A stretch of 64,000 bases of DNA from Chloroflexota bacterium (GCA_023475345.1 JAMCWD010000061.1:18607-82606), one strand, 5' to 3'; positions 1 to 8,492 are shown, counted from the stretch's first letter. Program-made: numbers and translations. The notes: generated by a model not told the origin, from the letters alone.

Positions 1-63
1 CCGGCCCCCGGCACAAAACACTGGATTGTGATATCGGCTTCTGAACCGGCCCGGGCCGGGGGA

Positions 64-492
64 TCAGGCAATCTCTACAAGCTCTATGTCGAAATTCAGG
101 TCTTTCCCTGCAAGCGGATGGTTGGCGTCGAGCTTTATCATATCATCCGTAATTTCAGCTACTTCAACTATGAAGGTCTGGCCGTTTTCCTGTGAAATCT
201 GTAATTGCTGTCCTACTTCAGGCTCAACGTTGGAAGGAAACTGGCTTTTGGGCACTTCGACGACAGCCTCTTCGCGGCGTGGGCCGTATGCTTTTTCAGG
301 AGGGATTTTCCCCGTTTTTTTCTCTCCTACCGACATCCCGATAACCACTTCTTCGAAGCCTGGTATGATCTGGCCTTCGCCGATTATAAATTCCAGCGGC
401 TCCCTGTTTTCGGAGGTGTCGAATACGGTACCGTCATCCAGTTTTCCAGTATAGTGAACTTTAACTGTGTCTCCTTGTTTTGCCTGTGCCAT
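64..492 (-). CDS. FKBP-type (SlyD-like) peptidyl-prolyl isomerase
   Basis: This 142-residue cytoplasmic protein has the FKBP fold and should catalyse prolyl cis-trans isomerisation and assist folding. The start MAQAKQGDTVKVHYTGKL, the core GQIIPGFEEVVIGM, and the late SlyD signature NHPLAGKDLNF are visible, with the insert-in-flap region between them (about residues 70-125). The histidine/cysteine-rich metal-binding tail of E. coli SlyD is absent, so a nickel-storage role is not supported. There is no signal peptide. A GAGGAG ribosome binding site precedes the ATG. It is transcribed away from the gcv operon, from a shared upstream region. The GC-rich inverted sequence at 1-63 may end the transcript, but no U-run is seen. 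Confidence 0.93.
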   Translation of the reverse strand: MAQAKQGDTVKVHYTGKLDDGTVFDTSENREPLEFIIGEGQIIPGFEEVVIGMSVGEKKTGKIPPEKAYGPRREEAVVEVPKSQFPSNVEPEVGQQLQISQENGQTFIVEVAEITDDMIKLDANHPLAGKDLNFDIELVEIA

Positions 493-809
493 AATTTTTC
501 TCCTCTCGTTTTTTCGGCCGCCGTATTTTTTATAGATTTGTCAGGGCCTTGCATGGCTAATTTTATATAAAGTTGTATTATCCTTTATTTTTAATTTGAT
601 AATTACCAGCAGCCTGATACAGTGGTGGCTTATGACATATCACATCTTTTTTTTCGTCATTTTCACCCTCGTCCGGGAGAAAAAAAGCCGTATTATTCGC
701 CCGCTGCCGGTCCTGGAGGATCTGTTTTTCATAATTGATTGGTTTCGGAAGGAACCGCTATTCTGGTCAAGAAATCTCCATCATGCAGTATTAGAAAGAG
801 GTGAATTTA
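493..809. other. Divergent intergenic region between the FKBP gene and gcvH
   Basis: This 317 bp region separates two divergent transcripts and must hold the promoters for both. I looked for a glycine riboswitch, which often precedes gcv operons, and found no recognisable tandem aptamer. A weak -35/-10-like pair lies near 737-766 (TTGATT, 18 bp spacer, TATTCT). The only clear signal is the AAAGAGGTG ribosome binding site at 795-803 for gcvH. Confidence 0.4.
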
Positions 810-1223
810 ATGGTACCGAACGATCTCAAATACACGAAGGAACATGAATGGGTCCGCATCGAAGGCGGCATAGCCGTTACAGGAATAACAGATCATGCCC
901 AGGAAATGCTGGGCGATATAGTTTTCGTGGAACTGCCCGCCGCCGGAGAGAAAGTCGAGCAGATGGGCAAGATAGGGACGATAGAATCCGTCAAGACGGT
1001 ATCTGATCTTTTCAGTCCCATATCCGGGGTCGTTAAAGAGATTAACAAAATATACATGGATCGCATGGAAGGCGCTGAAAACCCCGATTTCCATCCCGAA
1101 TATGCCAACCATGACCCTTACGGGAAGGGATGGATGGTAAAAATTGAAATCTCAAATACTGAAGAAACGGCGAACCTGCTGACGCCCGAACAATATGAAA
1201 AACTCCTGGAGGAAGAGGCATGA
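810..1223 (+). CDS. gcvH: Glycine cleavage system H protein
   Basis: GcvH is the lipoyl carrier of the glycine cleavage complex: its lipoyl arm takes the aminomethyl group from the P protein and presents it to the T protein. The protein is 137 residues, usual for the family. Lys62 in the motif GTIESVKTVS is the lipoylation site. I chose the ATG at 810 (MVPNDLKYTKEHEW) because AAAGAGGTG at 795-803 is a well-spaced ribosome binding site, whereas the in-frame GTG at 801 lies inside it. Its stop overlaps the next start (ATGA at 1220-1223), so translation is coupled to gcvPA. It is the first gene of an operon that also carries the probable lipoylation enzymes. No gcvT lies in the window. Confidence 0.97.
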   Translation: MVPNDLKYTKEHEWVRIEGGIAVTGITDHAQEMLGDIVFVELPAAGEKVEQMGKIGTIESVKTVSDLFSPISGVVKEINKIYMDRMEGAENPDFHPEYANHDPYGKGWMVKIEISNTEETANLLTPEQYEKLLEEEA

Positions 1224-2563
1224 ATTATCTTCCCCATACCGGCGCAGAAATCAAGGAGATGCTTGAAGTCGTCGGCGCAGAATCGGTGGAAGAGCTTTTC
1301 TGCGACATACCGCACGGCGTCCGGTTATACGATGATTTAAGCCTCCCCGGCCCGCTCTCCGAATTCGAAATTCAGGAGCTTATGCAGTCGCTTTCCCGCC
1401 AGAACAGGCCCGACGGGGAAAACGGCTTTTTCCTCGGGGCGGGAGCATACAGGCATTTTATCCCGGCGGCTGTGGACTCCATTATATCACGCGGTGAATT
1501 CTTCACAGCCTATACCCCTTACCAGGCCGAAGCCAGCCAGGGGACTCTCCAGGCTATTTTCGAATTTCAGACCGCCGTCTCCGGGTTGACAGGTCTGGAT
1601 GTGGCAAATGCCTCTTTATACGACGGAGCTTCTTCGCTTGCAGAGGCGGCCCAGATGGCGGTGATGGCTAAAGGTAAAAAATTGATCATGGTATCCGAAG
1701 GCGTTCACCCGGAATATTTACAGACATTGAAGACATATCTCGCGGGGAAGGATTATCTCGTCGAGATGATCCCTTTGAACGAAGGATTGACGGATCTTGA
1801 TCAGGTAAAGGACAGGTTCCCGGAAGCCGCCGCAGTAGCGGTCCAGAACCCCAATTTCTTCGGCTGCCTGGAAGACCTTTCAGCCATTTTTAATGTTACT
1901 AAGGAAAAAGGAGCGCTGGGTATAGCGGTGATATCCGACCCTGTAACCCTGGGGTTTTTGAGGTCTCCGGGGGAATCCGGTTGTGATGTCGCCGTCGGCG
2001 AGGGACAGCCCCTGGGGCTGCCCATGAGTTTCGGCGGCCCCGGGTTCGGCTTCGTAGCAGCAAGAGCCGAACATACCAGGCGCCTTCCCGGACGGATTGT
2101 CGGCAGGACTGCCGATAAAGACGGCCGTGTTGCATACTGCCTGACGCTTCAGACAAGGGAACAGCATATCCGCCGGGAGAAAGCGGCTTCGAACATCTGT
2201 ACCAACCAGGCCCTGGCGGCTCTTGCCGCCACCGTATATTTATCCCTGATGGGGCCTTACGGTCTCCGTAAAGCGGCAGAGCTTTCGGCAAGACTTGCAC
2301 ACCTTGCGGCTCACAGGATCTGCGATATACCGGGATTCAGCCTGTTATTCGACAGGCCGTTCTTCCATGAATTCGCCGTCAGGTGCCCGAAAGATCCCGC
2401 TGTTTTAAACGGGAAACTCAGAGATTACGGCATAGCGGGCGGACTGCCTTTGAAGAGATTTTATCCCGCTATGGAAGACGCCATGCTTTTTACTTTGACC
2501 GAGTGTAACCGTCCCGAAGAAATTGACCGGCTGGCTTCTGCATTAAGAGAGATTACCGCTTAA
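1220..2563 (+). CDS. gcvPA: Glycine dehydrogenase (decarboxylating) subunit 1
   Basis: This 447-residue protein is the N-terminal-half homologue of glycine dehydrogenase. In organisms with a split P protein it pairs with GcvPB as an alpha2beta2 enzyme that decarboxylates glycine and loads the aminomethyl group on GcvH. Family features visible are YLPHTGAEIKEML at the start, FLGAGAYRHFIPA near residue 70, and FTAYTPYQAEASQGTLQ near residue 95. This subunit lacks the PLP lysine, as expected, since that residue is in subunit 2. Length is typical. It overlaps gcvH by 4 nt and is followed 17 nt later by gcvPB. Confidence 0.96.
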   Translation: MNYLPHTGAEIKEMLEVVGAESVEELFCDIPHGVRLYDDLSLPGPLSEFEIQELMQSLSRQNRPDGENGFFLGAGAYRHFIPAAVDSIISRGEFFTAYTPYQAEASQGTLQAIFEFQTAVSGLTGLDVANASLYDGASSLAEAAQMAVMAKGKKLIMVSEGVHPEYLQTLKTYLAGKDYLVEMIPLNEGLTDLDQVKDRFPEAAAVAVQNPNFFGCLEDLSAIFNVTKEKGALGIAVISDPVTLGFLRSPGESGCDVAVGEGQPLGLPMSFGGPGFGFVAARAEHTRRLPGRIVGRTADKDGRVAYCLTLQTREQHIRREKAASNICTNQALAALAATVYLSLMGPYGLRKAAELSARLAHLAAHRICDIPGFSLLFDRPFFHEFAVRCPKDPAVLNGKLRDYGIAGGLPLKRFYPAMEDAMLFTLTECNRPEEIDRLASALREITA

Positions 2564-2580
2564 AGAAAGGTTTGAAATAC

Positions 2581-4020
2581 ATGGACGAAAAGACGATATT
2601 CGAGCTTTCCCGCCCCGGCACGCCGGAGATCCAGATGCCGGAGCACGATGTACCGGAGATGATCCTGGATGAAGTGATCCCTGAAAAATTTATAGCTCCT
2701 CTGCCTCCACCCATGCCGGAAGTCTCCGAGCTTGACGTGATAAGGCACTTCACAAGGCTTTCAAACAAGAACTTTAATGTTGACGCAAATTTTTACCCGC
2801 TGGGCAGTTGTACCATGAAATATAACCCCCGCGTCGGGGAATGGGCATCCCGCCTTCACGGGTTTGCCGGTCTCCATCCCTATGCCGGCTATGAGAATTC
2901 GCAGGGCGCATTGAAACTGATGGAAGAGCTTTCAGAGGATCTGTGCGAGATAACAGGCATGGACGGCTTCACGCTCCAGCCCGCTGCGGGCGCACATGGC
3001 GAATTGACCGCGCTCCTTATAACAAGAGCCTGGTTTAAAGATAAAGGCGAAGATAGGGACATCATCCTTGTCCCCGATACCTCACACGGAACCAACCCTG
3101 CCAGCGCGGCCATGGCAGGCTTCAATATCCGGCAGGTTAAATCCGACGGTTACGGCAATATCGATATCGGGGACCTGAAAAGCAAGCTTGACGATAAGGT
3201 AGCCTGCCTGATGCTGACCAACCCCAGCACGCTGGGCCTTTTTGAAACAGGGATTGAAAAAGTGGAATCTCTCGTTCATAAGGCAGGAGGCCTGTTATAT
3301 TATGACGGTGCAAACCTGAACGCCCTTATGGGTAAATCGCGGCCCGGCGATATGGGGTTTGATCTGGTTCACCTCAACCTTCATAAAACATTCGCAACCC
3401 CTCACGGCGGCGGAGGTCCCGGCTCCGGCCCAGTCGGCGCGCTCGGGCCGCTGGTCGATTACCTGCCCGGAGACGAGCTTGTTGACGAAGACGGCCTGAC
3501 CGTAATGAAACCCAGAACCCGTTCCATAGGGAGGGTACGCAGCTTCTACGGCAATTTCGGCGTCCTTGTCAAAGCTTATGTCTATATAAGGGGTCTTGGC
3601 GCCGAAGGCCTTGTCAGGGCTTCGGAATGTGCCGTGCTTTCTGCAAATTACCTTGCTACAAGGCTCAAGGAGGCTTTTGACCTTCCGTTTAAAAGACGCT
3701 GCATGCACGAGTTCGTATTATCGGCTTCAAGGCAGAAGAAGCTCGGCGTGAGCGCTATGGATATCGCCAAGAGGATACTGGATTTCGGTTTCCATGCCCC
3801 GACTGTATATTTCCCACTTATAGTGCCGGAAGCCCTTATGATCGAGCCGACCGAAACCGAAAACAAACAGACCATGGACGCTTTTTGCGAAGCTTTACTT
3901 GCCATAGCAAGGGAAGTCGAGGAAAATCCTGAAATAGTGAAATCCGCCCCGCATAATACTCCCGTTTCCCGCGTTGATGAAGCGGGGGCTGCAAGGAAAC
4001 TGATGCTCTGTGGAATCTGA
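2581..4020 (+). CDS. gcvPB: Glycine dehydrogenase (decarboxylating) subunit 2
   Basis: This is the PLP-binding half of split glycine dehydrogenase, 479 residues. The motif HLNLHKTFATPHGGGGPG carries the PLP lysine (about Lys269), and LGSCTMKYNPRVGE near the start is a family signature. I prefer the ATG at 2581 because AAAGAAAGG at 2562-2570 is spaced 10 nt from it but only 1 nt from the TTG at 2572. The gene overlaps the next one by 11 nt, so the gcv genes and the radical SAM pair are one translationally coupled unit. Confidence 0.96.
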   Translation: MDEKTIFELSRPGTPEIQMPEHDVPEMILDEVIPEKFIAPLPPPMPEVSELDVIRHFTRLSNKNFNVDANFYPLGSCTMKYNPRVGEWASRLHGFAGLHPYAGYENSQGALKLMEELSEDLCEITGMDGFTLQPAAGAHGELTALLITRAWFKDKGEDRDIILVPDTSHGTNPASAAMAGFNIRQVKSDGYGNIDIGDLKSKLDDKVACLMLTNPSTLGLFETGIEKVESLVHKAGGLLYYDGANLNALMGKSRPGDMGFDLVHLNLHKTFATPHGGGGPGSGPVGALGPLVDYLPGDELVDEDGLTVMKPRTRSIGRVRSFYGNFGVLVKAYVYIRGLGAEGLVRASECAVLSANYLATRLKEAFDLPFKRRCMHEFVLSASRQKKLGVSAMDIAKRILDFGFHAPTVYFPLIVPEALMIEPTETENKQTMDAFCEALLAIAREVEENPEIVKSAPHNTPVSRVDEAGAARKLMLCGI

Positions 4021-4786
4021 AAAAATCATAATCTTTACAAGGCCGCGCCTCACCGCCTCGATAAGCCTGACAGGGGCGAAGTGCGACAGGCTTTGCCCGT
4101 ATTGCCGGGGACAGTATATCAGGAACATGTTTACTGTGGACGACCTTGATAAAATATTGTCCGGCGATTATAAAAGCGTTCTGATAAGCGGCGGATACGA
4201 CAGCGAGGGCAGGATCCCGGTGTTCGAACATCTGGATGTTTTGAAAAGAATCAAAAGCGCAGGACTGAGGATCAACCTTCATCCCGGCAAGCTGGATATT
4301 TCAATGGCAGGGAAGCTTAAGGGACTCGTTGATGTAATTTCACAGGATCTGGGCGGCCTGCCCCCCGCTGAGGATGCCGAATTTTACACGGCGCTCAATG
4401 AAATTGTTCCCACCGTTCCTCATCTATTGCTGGGCCGTTGGGGAGCAGACCTTTTCGAGGAGATGGATTACCTGGAAGTCATGGGCGACCTGCCCCGGCG
4501 TCCTGACCGGCTGGTATTCCTGGTGCTGATCCCGAAAAACAGCGCCCCGCCTCCTTCGCTGGGCCGTCTTAAAGAAGTGTTCGGAAAAGCAAGAAAATTT
4601 TTGCCGGAAACCGAATTTTATCTCGGTTGTATGCGGCCGGGGGGAACTTACAGGGAAAAGCTTGACAGGATGTGTATCGAGCTCGGGTTCAGCCGCATAG
4701 TTAACCCGGCCCGCTCGATAAAAGAAGATTACCTGAAAAAAGGCCTGCCTTTCAGGGAAACAGGGGAGTGCTGCGTTTTTGATTAG
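4010..4786 (+). CDS. lipS1: Radical SAM protein, probable lipoyl synthase component LipS1
   Basis: This 258-residue radical SAM protein has the cluster motif C25-x3-C29-x2-C32 in KCDRLCPYC and a short barrel typical of the biotin-synthase-like COG1856 group. Proteins of this group were characterised in Thermococcus kodakarensis as LipS1, which with LipS2 inserts the two sulfurs into octanoyl groups on lipoyl domains, replacing LipA. Further cysteines that could bind an auxiliary cluster occur near the C-terminus (YLGCM, DRMC and GECC). The GTG start at 4010 overlaps gcvPB by 11 nt; the TTG start of lipS2 overlaps its end. Assignment rests on family resemblance recalled from memory plus the operon context (gcvH upstream, a LipM-like gene downstream). 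It could also be an unrelated radical SAM enzyme, but the context makes that less likely. Confidence 0.72.
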   Translation: MESEKIIIFTRPRLTASISLTGAKCDRLCPYCRGQYIRNMFTVDDLDKILSGDYKSVLISGGYDSEGRIPVFEHLDVLKRIKSAGLRINLHPGKLDISMAGKLKGLVDVISQDLGGLPPAEDAEFYTALNEIVPTVPHLLLGRWGADLFEEMDYLEVMGDLPRRPDRLVFLVLIPKNSAPPPSLGRLKEVFGKARKFLPETEFYLGCMRPGGTYREKLDRMCIELGFSRIVNPARSIKEDYLKKGLPFRETGECCVFD

Positions 4787-5732
4787 GGTCTCGTCAGGCA
4801 CGGCGTCCGTTCTGGGACTGAAAAAAATCAGGCAGCCTGCACCCCCTACGACGGCTTATTTTCTCGTCGGCGAACGCTGCAGGCGGTCATGTTCATATTG
4901 CGCTCATTCGAAAGATGCGACTACCGGCCCGGCTTTTCTTTCCCGCATAACCTGGCCGGAATTCGAGATAGGCGCCGTGCGCGAAGCGTTGAAGGAGGCC
5001 GAAGCCTCCGGCAGGATAGCAAGACTTTGTGTCCAGGTCTCGGATTCATACGGCGCACAGGAAGAATCTCTGGATGTTGTAAAGTATTTCCGGGCTGCAA
5101 TAAGCCTCCCGATATCGCTTTCCATCTGCCCCGGCCCCGGTATAGCAGGGAAAGCGAAAGAAGCAGGCGTAACCACCCTATGTCATGCTCTCGATGCTGC
5201 TACGCCTGCGATATTCTCCAGGCACAGGAACGGGGAATGGAAAAATGTTATATCACATTTACAACAGGCTCTCGAATATTTCCCCGGAAACGTTTCGACA
5301 CATCTTATGGCCGGGCTGGGAGAAACACTTGAAGAGATGGTGGATACAATGGTCGAATTGAAGTCCGCAGGCATCAGGACGGGGTTATTCGCCTTCACGC
5401 CTTTGCCCGGCACGCGGTCATCATGCGGTCCCCCGCCCGATATCGGCTATTACCGCAGGGTCCAACTGGCTCATTTTCTTATAAATAAAGGGGTTTCCAG
5501 GGATGACGCGCTTGCCCCCCCGGAAGGAATTATCAAGAGATGGGAGAAATCTTTAAGCACAGGGGAAGCCTTTATGACAAGCGGCTGCGCCGGTTGTAAT
5601 CGCCCGTATTACAACGAGCGGCCGGGGGATATCCCCTATAATTATCCCGTAAAATTGGAAAAGGAAGAAGCATGGAAAGAACTGGAACTGGCAATGGCAA
5701 TGAAGAAAACTTCCTGTTCATGGAAAATGTAA
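4779..5732 (+). CDS. lipS2: Radical SAM protein, probable lipoyl synthase component LipS2
   Basis: This 317-residue radical SAM protein has C34-x3-C38-x2-C41 (GERCRRSCSYC), then LSRITWPEF, a pattern I associate with the COG2516 biotin-synthase-like family that contains LipS2. Near the C-terminus SGCAGCNRPYYNE gives a second C-x2-C that would help bind the auxiliary iron-sulfur cluster, the sulfur donor in lipoyl-type chemistry. The TTG start at 4779 overlaps lipS1 by 8 nt. LipS2 is expected to work with LipS1 on octanoyl-GcvH. Its 3' end overlaps the next gene by 61 nt. Confidence 0.74.
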   Translation: MIRVSSGTASVLGLKKIRQPAPPTTAYFLVGERCRRSCSYCAHSKDATTGPAFLSRITWPEFEIGAVREALKEAEASGRIARLCVQVSDSYGAQEESLDVVKYFRAAISLPISLSICPGPGIAGKAKEAGVTTLCHALDAATPAIFSRHRNGEWKNVISHLQQALEYFPGNVSTHLMAGLGETLEEMVDTMVELKSAGIRTGLFAFTPLPGTRSSCGPPPDIGYYRRVQLAHFLINKGVSRDDALAPPEGIIKRWEKSLSTGEAFMTSGCAGCNRPYYNERPGDIPYNYPVKLEKEEAWKELELAMAMKKTSCSWKM

Positions 5733-6637
5733 TAGATTTTCTCGAGGCCAACAAAGAGGAGCTTGCCCGTAAAGCCACGGACAGGATATACAGGGATCTG
5801 GAATCTTATAAAAAAGGCGGCATGCCTGCCGAAGAGTCTTATGAATCGCTGCTCAAGCTGATGGAATTTATCATTACCAGCCTGAAAAGCGGGGACGTGC
5901 GTATAGAATCGCCTTTCATGCAGAACGTAATCCAGTTTGAAGAAGGCCTTGCATGCCGCAGGGTAACTTACAGGATTGAGCTGGCCGATTTGCTCCACGG
6001 CATGAGGATTTTCAGGAACGAGATATGGAAGGCGCTGGAAAGCGAATTCTGGCAGAAGGCCGATTGCCGCTGTCTTTTCAAGCTCGAAGGCAGGCTCAAT
6101 AAATTTTTCATCAATCACATGATAAGCGTTTCAGTTTATTACTTACACTCGCAGGAGGAGGTTATAAGGTACCAGGAACGCGCATTGAAGAAATGGGAAG
6201 ATATTATAAGCACGGCATCGCGCATAGATCTTGCAATCCCATGTAAGAACGAATTTGCGCTCGTAGCCCGCTCCCAGGCGGAAACGCTCGCCCGGCGGGC
6301 AAATTTCAATGAAGAAGAAATCCAGGAAATTAAAACCGCAGTCGGGGAGGCCGTGGACAACGCCATAGAGCACGGCAATTCCGAAAAGGGGATAAACCTT
6401 CATTACCTCATAGGAGAACGCGATTTTCAGGTGATCATCGTCGATTTCGGGAAGGGCTTCGACTCCCATGGCAAAGGCCTGGAAATGCCCGACCTTCTTG
6501 CCGAAAGAGGCCGGGGCATCTTTCTCATGAGAAAAACCGTTGACGAAGTTGAAATCGACAGCGTCGAAGGCCGGGGCACTACTTTGATATTGACCAAGTT
6601 CCGTAACCCGAAGGCGGCGGAAAAAAGCCCTGTTTAA
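5672..6637 (+). CDS. RsbW-type (HATPase_c_2) ATP-binding regulatory protein
   Basis: This 321-residue cytoplasmic protein has a C-terminal GHKL ATPase domain (about residues 190-315) with the N-box AVGEAVDNAIEHG, the G1-like VDFGKGFD and the G2-like AERGRGIFLM, as in anti-sigma-factor/serine kinases of the RsbW/SpoIIAB group. The N-terminal 180 residues are helical, resembling the sensor half of RsbR-like or kinase N-terminal domains. There is no HisKA phospho-acceptor. The ATG at 5672 has an AGGAAG site and lies inside lipS2, overlapping it by 61 nt; the alternative ATG at 5720 has no good site. Lying between lipS2 and the octanoyltransferase gene, it may regulate in response to the metabolic state of this operon, but its partner is unknown. 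Confidence 0.75.
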   Translation: MERTGTGNGNEENFLFMENVIDFLEANKEELARKATDRIYRDLESYKKGGMPAEESYESLLKLMEFIITSLKSGDVRIESPFMQNVIQFEEGLACRRVTYRIELADLLHGMRIFRNEIWKALESEFWQKADCRCLFKLEGRLNKFFINHMISVSVYYLHSQEEVIRYQERALKKWEDIISTASRIDLAIPCKNEFALVARSQAETLARRANFNEEEIQEIKTAVGEAVDNAIEHGNSEKGINLHYLIGERDFQVIIVDFGKGFDSHGKGLEMPDLLAERGRGIFLMRKTVDEVEIDSVEGRGTTLILTKFRNPKAAEKSPV

Positions 6638-6722
6638 TTTTGATAATTCCCGGAAACTCACTTTCCGGTTTCCTGTCATTCCTGCGAAAACATGCTGAAC
6701 AAAGATACCGGCAAAACCAAGT

Positions 6723-6758
6723 CCCCTTTCGTCAAGGGGGAATCAAAGGGGGTTGTCG
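6723..6758. repeat. Dispersed CCCC/GGGG hairpin repeat
   Basis: The inverted sequence CCCCTTTCGTCAAGGGGG is followed by AATCAAAGGGGG. The same architecture recurs at 8368-8394 and twice within 28130-28225, so this is one copy of a dispersed short palindromic repeat. It occupies most of the gap between the RsbW-like gene and lipM and has no U-run, so it is not an obvious terminator. Confidence 0.6.
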
Positions 6759-6824
6759 CCCTGTCGCACAACTTGATAATTTTCGATGCCTGCAGGCTTG
6801 CTGTATGGTATTTAATCTGAACCC

Positions 6825-7637
6825 ATGAAACTCAGAATCATCTATTCACCGGGTCATACCGCCTCTGAAAACATGGCTTATGATGAAGCCCTCATGACAG
6901 GGGTCAGGAGAGGCATCCCTCCAACTTTAAGGCTTTATTCCTGGGAGCCGCCCGGCGTTTCCCTGGGCTATTTCCAGCCTTACTCCGACGCCGACGCCGC
7001 ATCCTGCAAAAAAATGGGCGTGGATATAGTCCGCAGACCTACAGGCGGGCGCGCCATCCTCCATGATCAGGAACTCACATATTCCGTCATCATGAAAATC
7101 CCCGACGGTGAAGACGGCATCCTGCTGAACACCTTCAAATATATTAATAAAGGCCTGCTTTCAGGTCTTTCCCGCCTGGGCGTAGATGCGGAGCTTGTCC
7201 CCAGGTCGTCCGGGGTTTCGCCCCGCAAAGCTGCAGGCGTCGCCGCGTGTTTTTCGTCACCGTCGGCTTACGAAGTCCAGGCAGGAGGCCGGAAACTACT
7301 CGGCTCGGCCCAGTTCAGGAAAGACGGCGTTCTCATGCAGCACGGCTCCCTCCCCATCAAGCTTGAAAGGGAAAAGCTCTTCTCATGCCTTGTCCATGAA
7401 TCCGAAGATCAAAAACAGGAAAATATCCTGGAAGCTTACGAGCACATGACCTGTATCGAGGAAATTTTAAGCCGCCCAGTAAGCTGGGAAGAAGTCGGGG
7501 AATCCCTTGCCCTGGGCTGCTCCGGGGAATGGGGGCTTGAGATCGAATACGGCGAGCCTGAAGAAGATGAGATTGTATCGATGAAATCCCTCCTGGCCGA
7601 AAAATATTCTCATCCCTCGTGGAACTTGAGAAGGTGA
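6825..7637 (+). CDS. lipM: LipM-like octanoyltransferase of the BPL/LplA/LipB family
   Basis: This 270-residue protein belongs to the biotin/lipoate ligase fold. RRPTGGRAILHDQELTYS (residues 70-87) is the family substrate-binding loop and Lys157 in GGRKLLGSAQFRKDG is the conserved lysine. GVAACFSSPSAYE places a cysteine (Cys142) where Bacillus LipM has its catalytic Cys, and there is no extra C-terminal accessory domain as in bacterial LplA. I therefore read it as an octanoyl-ACP:GcvH transferase rather than an ATP-dependent lipoate ligase. It lies 187 bp after the RsbW-like gene, so it may have its own promoter. With lipS1 and lipS2 it would complete de novo lipoylation of GcvH. Confidence 0.78.
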   Translation: MKLRIIYSPGHTASENMAYDEALMTGVRRGIPPTLRLYSWEPPGVSLGYFQPYSDADAASCKKMGVDIVRRPTGGRAILHDQELTYSVIMKIPDGEDGILLNTFKYINKGLLSGLSRLGVDAELVPRSSGVSPRKAAGVAACFSSPSAYEVQAGGRKLLGSAQFRKDGVLMQHGSLPIKLEREKLFSCLVHESEDQKQENILEAYEHMTCIEEILSRPVSWEEVGESLALGCSGEWGLEIEYGEPEEDEIVSMKSLLAEKYSHPSWNLRR

Positions 7638-7701
7638 TCTGAAACCGGGGTTAAATTTAAGCATCATTAAGGATTGGAATAATTTTAAGGGAGAAACCGT
7701 T

Positions 7702-7944
7702 ATGCCTTTGTACGAATACAACTGTAATTCATGCGGGAAGGATTTTGAGAAGCTGGTATCTTTCGATGCCGCGGAGTCCGGCGTTGCCTGCCCGGAGTGC
7801 GGCTCATCCGATGTTAAGAAAAAGCTTTCGATGTTCTCGTCCAAGATCGGGGCAAGTGCATCTGCCAGGAATTCTTTCAAGACCATGTCCCAGATCCAGT
7901 CCGGAGGCCATTCCTGCGGTCCCGGCTGCTCGTGCGGGTCGTGA
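7702..7944 (+). CDS. FmdB-family zinc ribbon protein, copy 1
   Basis: This is an 80-residue small protein starting MPLYEYNCNSCGKDFE, the FmdB/zinc ribbon signature, with C-x2-C pairs in NSCG (single Cys preceded by YNC) and ACPECG binding one zinc. The tail is Gly/Cys-rich (SCGPGCSCGS). FmdB proteins are putative regulatory proteins, first noted near formamidase and amidase genes; their function is not settled. It is followed by a paralogue 120 bp downstream. Confidence 0.9.
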   Translation: MPLYEYNCNSCGKDFEKLVSFDAAESGVACPECGSSDVKKKLSMFSSKIGASASARNSFKTMSQIQSGGHSCGPGCSCGS

Positions 7945-8064
7945 TTTGGCCCATTGTTGCCGGGCATGCAAATATGTCCGTTTCCTTATGGTCAAGCCCG
8001 GGCGGCGGCAGAATGGAATTTATTAGCGAGTAATGTTCGATAGAAATTTGGCGGGTGATGATTG

Positions 8065-8313
8065 ATGCCAATTTATGAATACAATTGTAAAAGCTGCGGG
8101 AAGGATTTTGAGAAGATCGTCCCGTGCGATACTAAGGATGCCGATATATCCTGCTCGGAATGCGGCAGGAAGGATGCCCGGCGGAAGGTATCGCTTTTTG
8201 CGTCAAAGATAACCGGGAAGCACGGTGTAACGGAATCCTTCTCATCCAGCATGGCGGGAGGCTCGGGCTGCTCGTCCTGTACATCGGGCAACTGCTCCAC
8301 CTGCGGGTTGTAA
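8065..8313 (+). CDS. FmdB-family zinc ribbon protein, copy 2
   Basis: This 82-residue paralogue of the gene at 7702 starts MPIYEYNCKSCGKDFEKIV and has C-x2-C pairs in YNCKSCG and SCSECG. Its C-terminus is Ser/Cys/Gly-rich with several C-x2-C-like pairs (GCSSCTSGNCSTCG), which may bind a second metal. I chose the ATG at 8065 by alignment with copy 1; an in-frame TTG at 8062 adds one residue only. The pair looks like a tandem duplication. Confidence 0.9.
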   Translation: MPIYEYNCKSCGKDFEKIVPCDTKDADISCSECGRKDARRKVSLFASKITGKHGVTESFSSSMAGGSGCSSCTSGNCSTCGL

Positions 8314-8367
8314 TAGCCTGATTTATACGGCGCGTGATATTGCATCCTGTCGTGGCCCAAATCAATT

Positions 8368-8394
8368 CCCCCTTCGAAGGGGGCTGGGGGATGT
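8368..8394. repeat. Dispersed CCCC/GGGG hairpin repeat
   Basis: CCCCCTTCGAAGGGGG at 8368-8383 is a perfect palindrome followed by CTGGGGGATG. It is the same type of dispersed repeat as at 6723 and in 28130-28225. Confidence 0.6.
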
Positions 8395-8492
8395 CGATTA
8401 AGGAATTCTCCCGCAGAACAACAGTCGCATTTTTCACTACAAAGGAAAAATTGACGCCGTCAAAGCATTGTTCTTCCCCTAAAAATGTACAC

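Noticed and set aside
660..800. Possible glycine riboswitch before gcvH
   Set aside because: The conserved aptamer blocks are not visible and there is no tandem arrangement.
596..847. Open frame of 83 codons upstream of gcvH
   Set aside because: It has no family resemblance, runs into gcvH in another frame, and lacks a ribosome binding site; it is probably non-coding leader.
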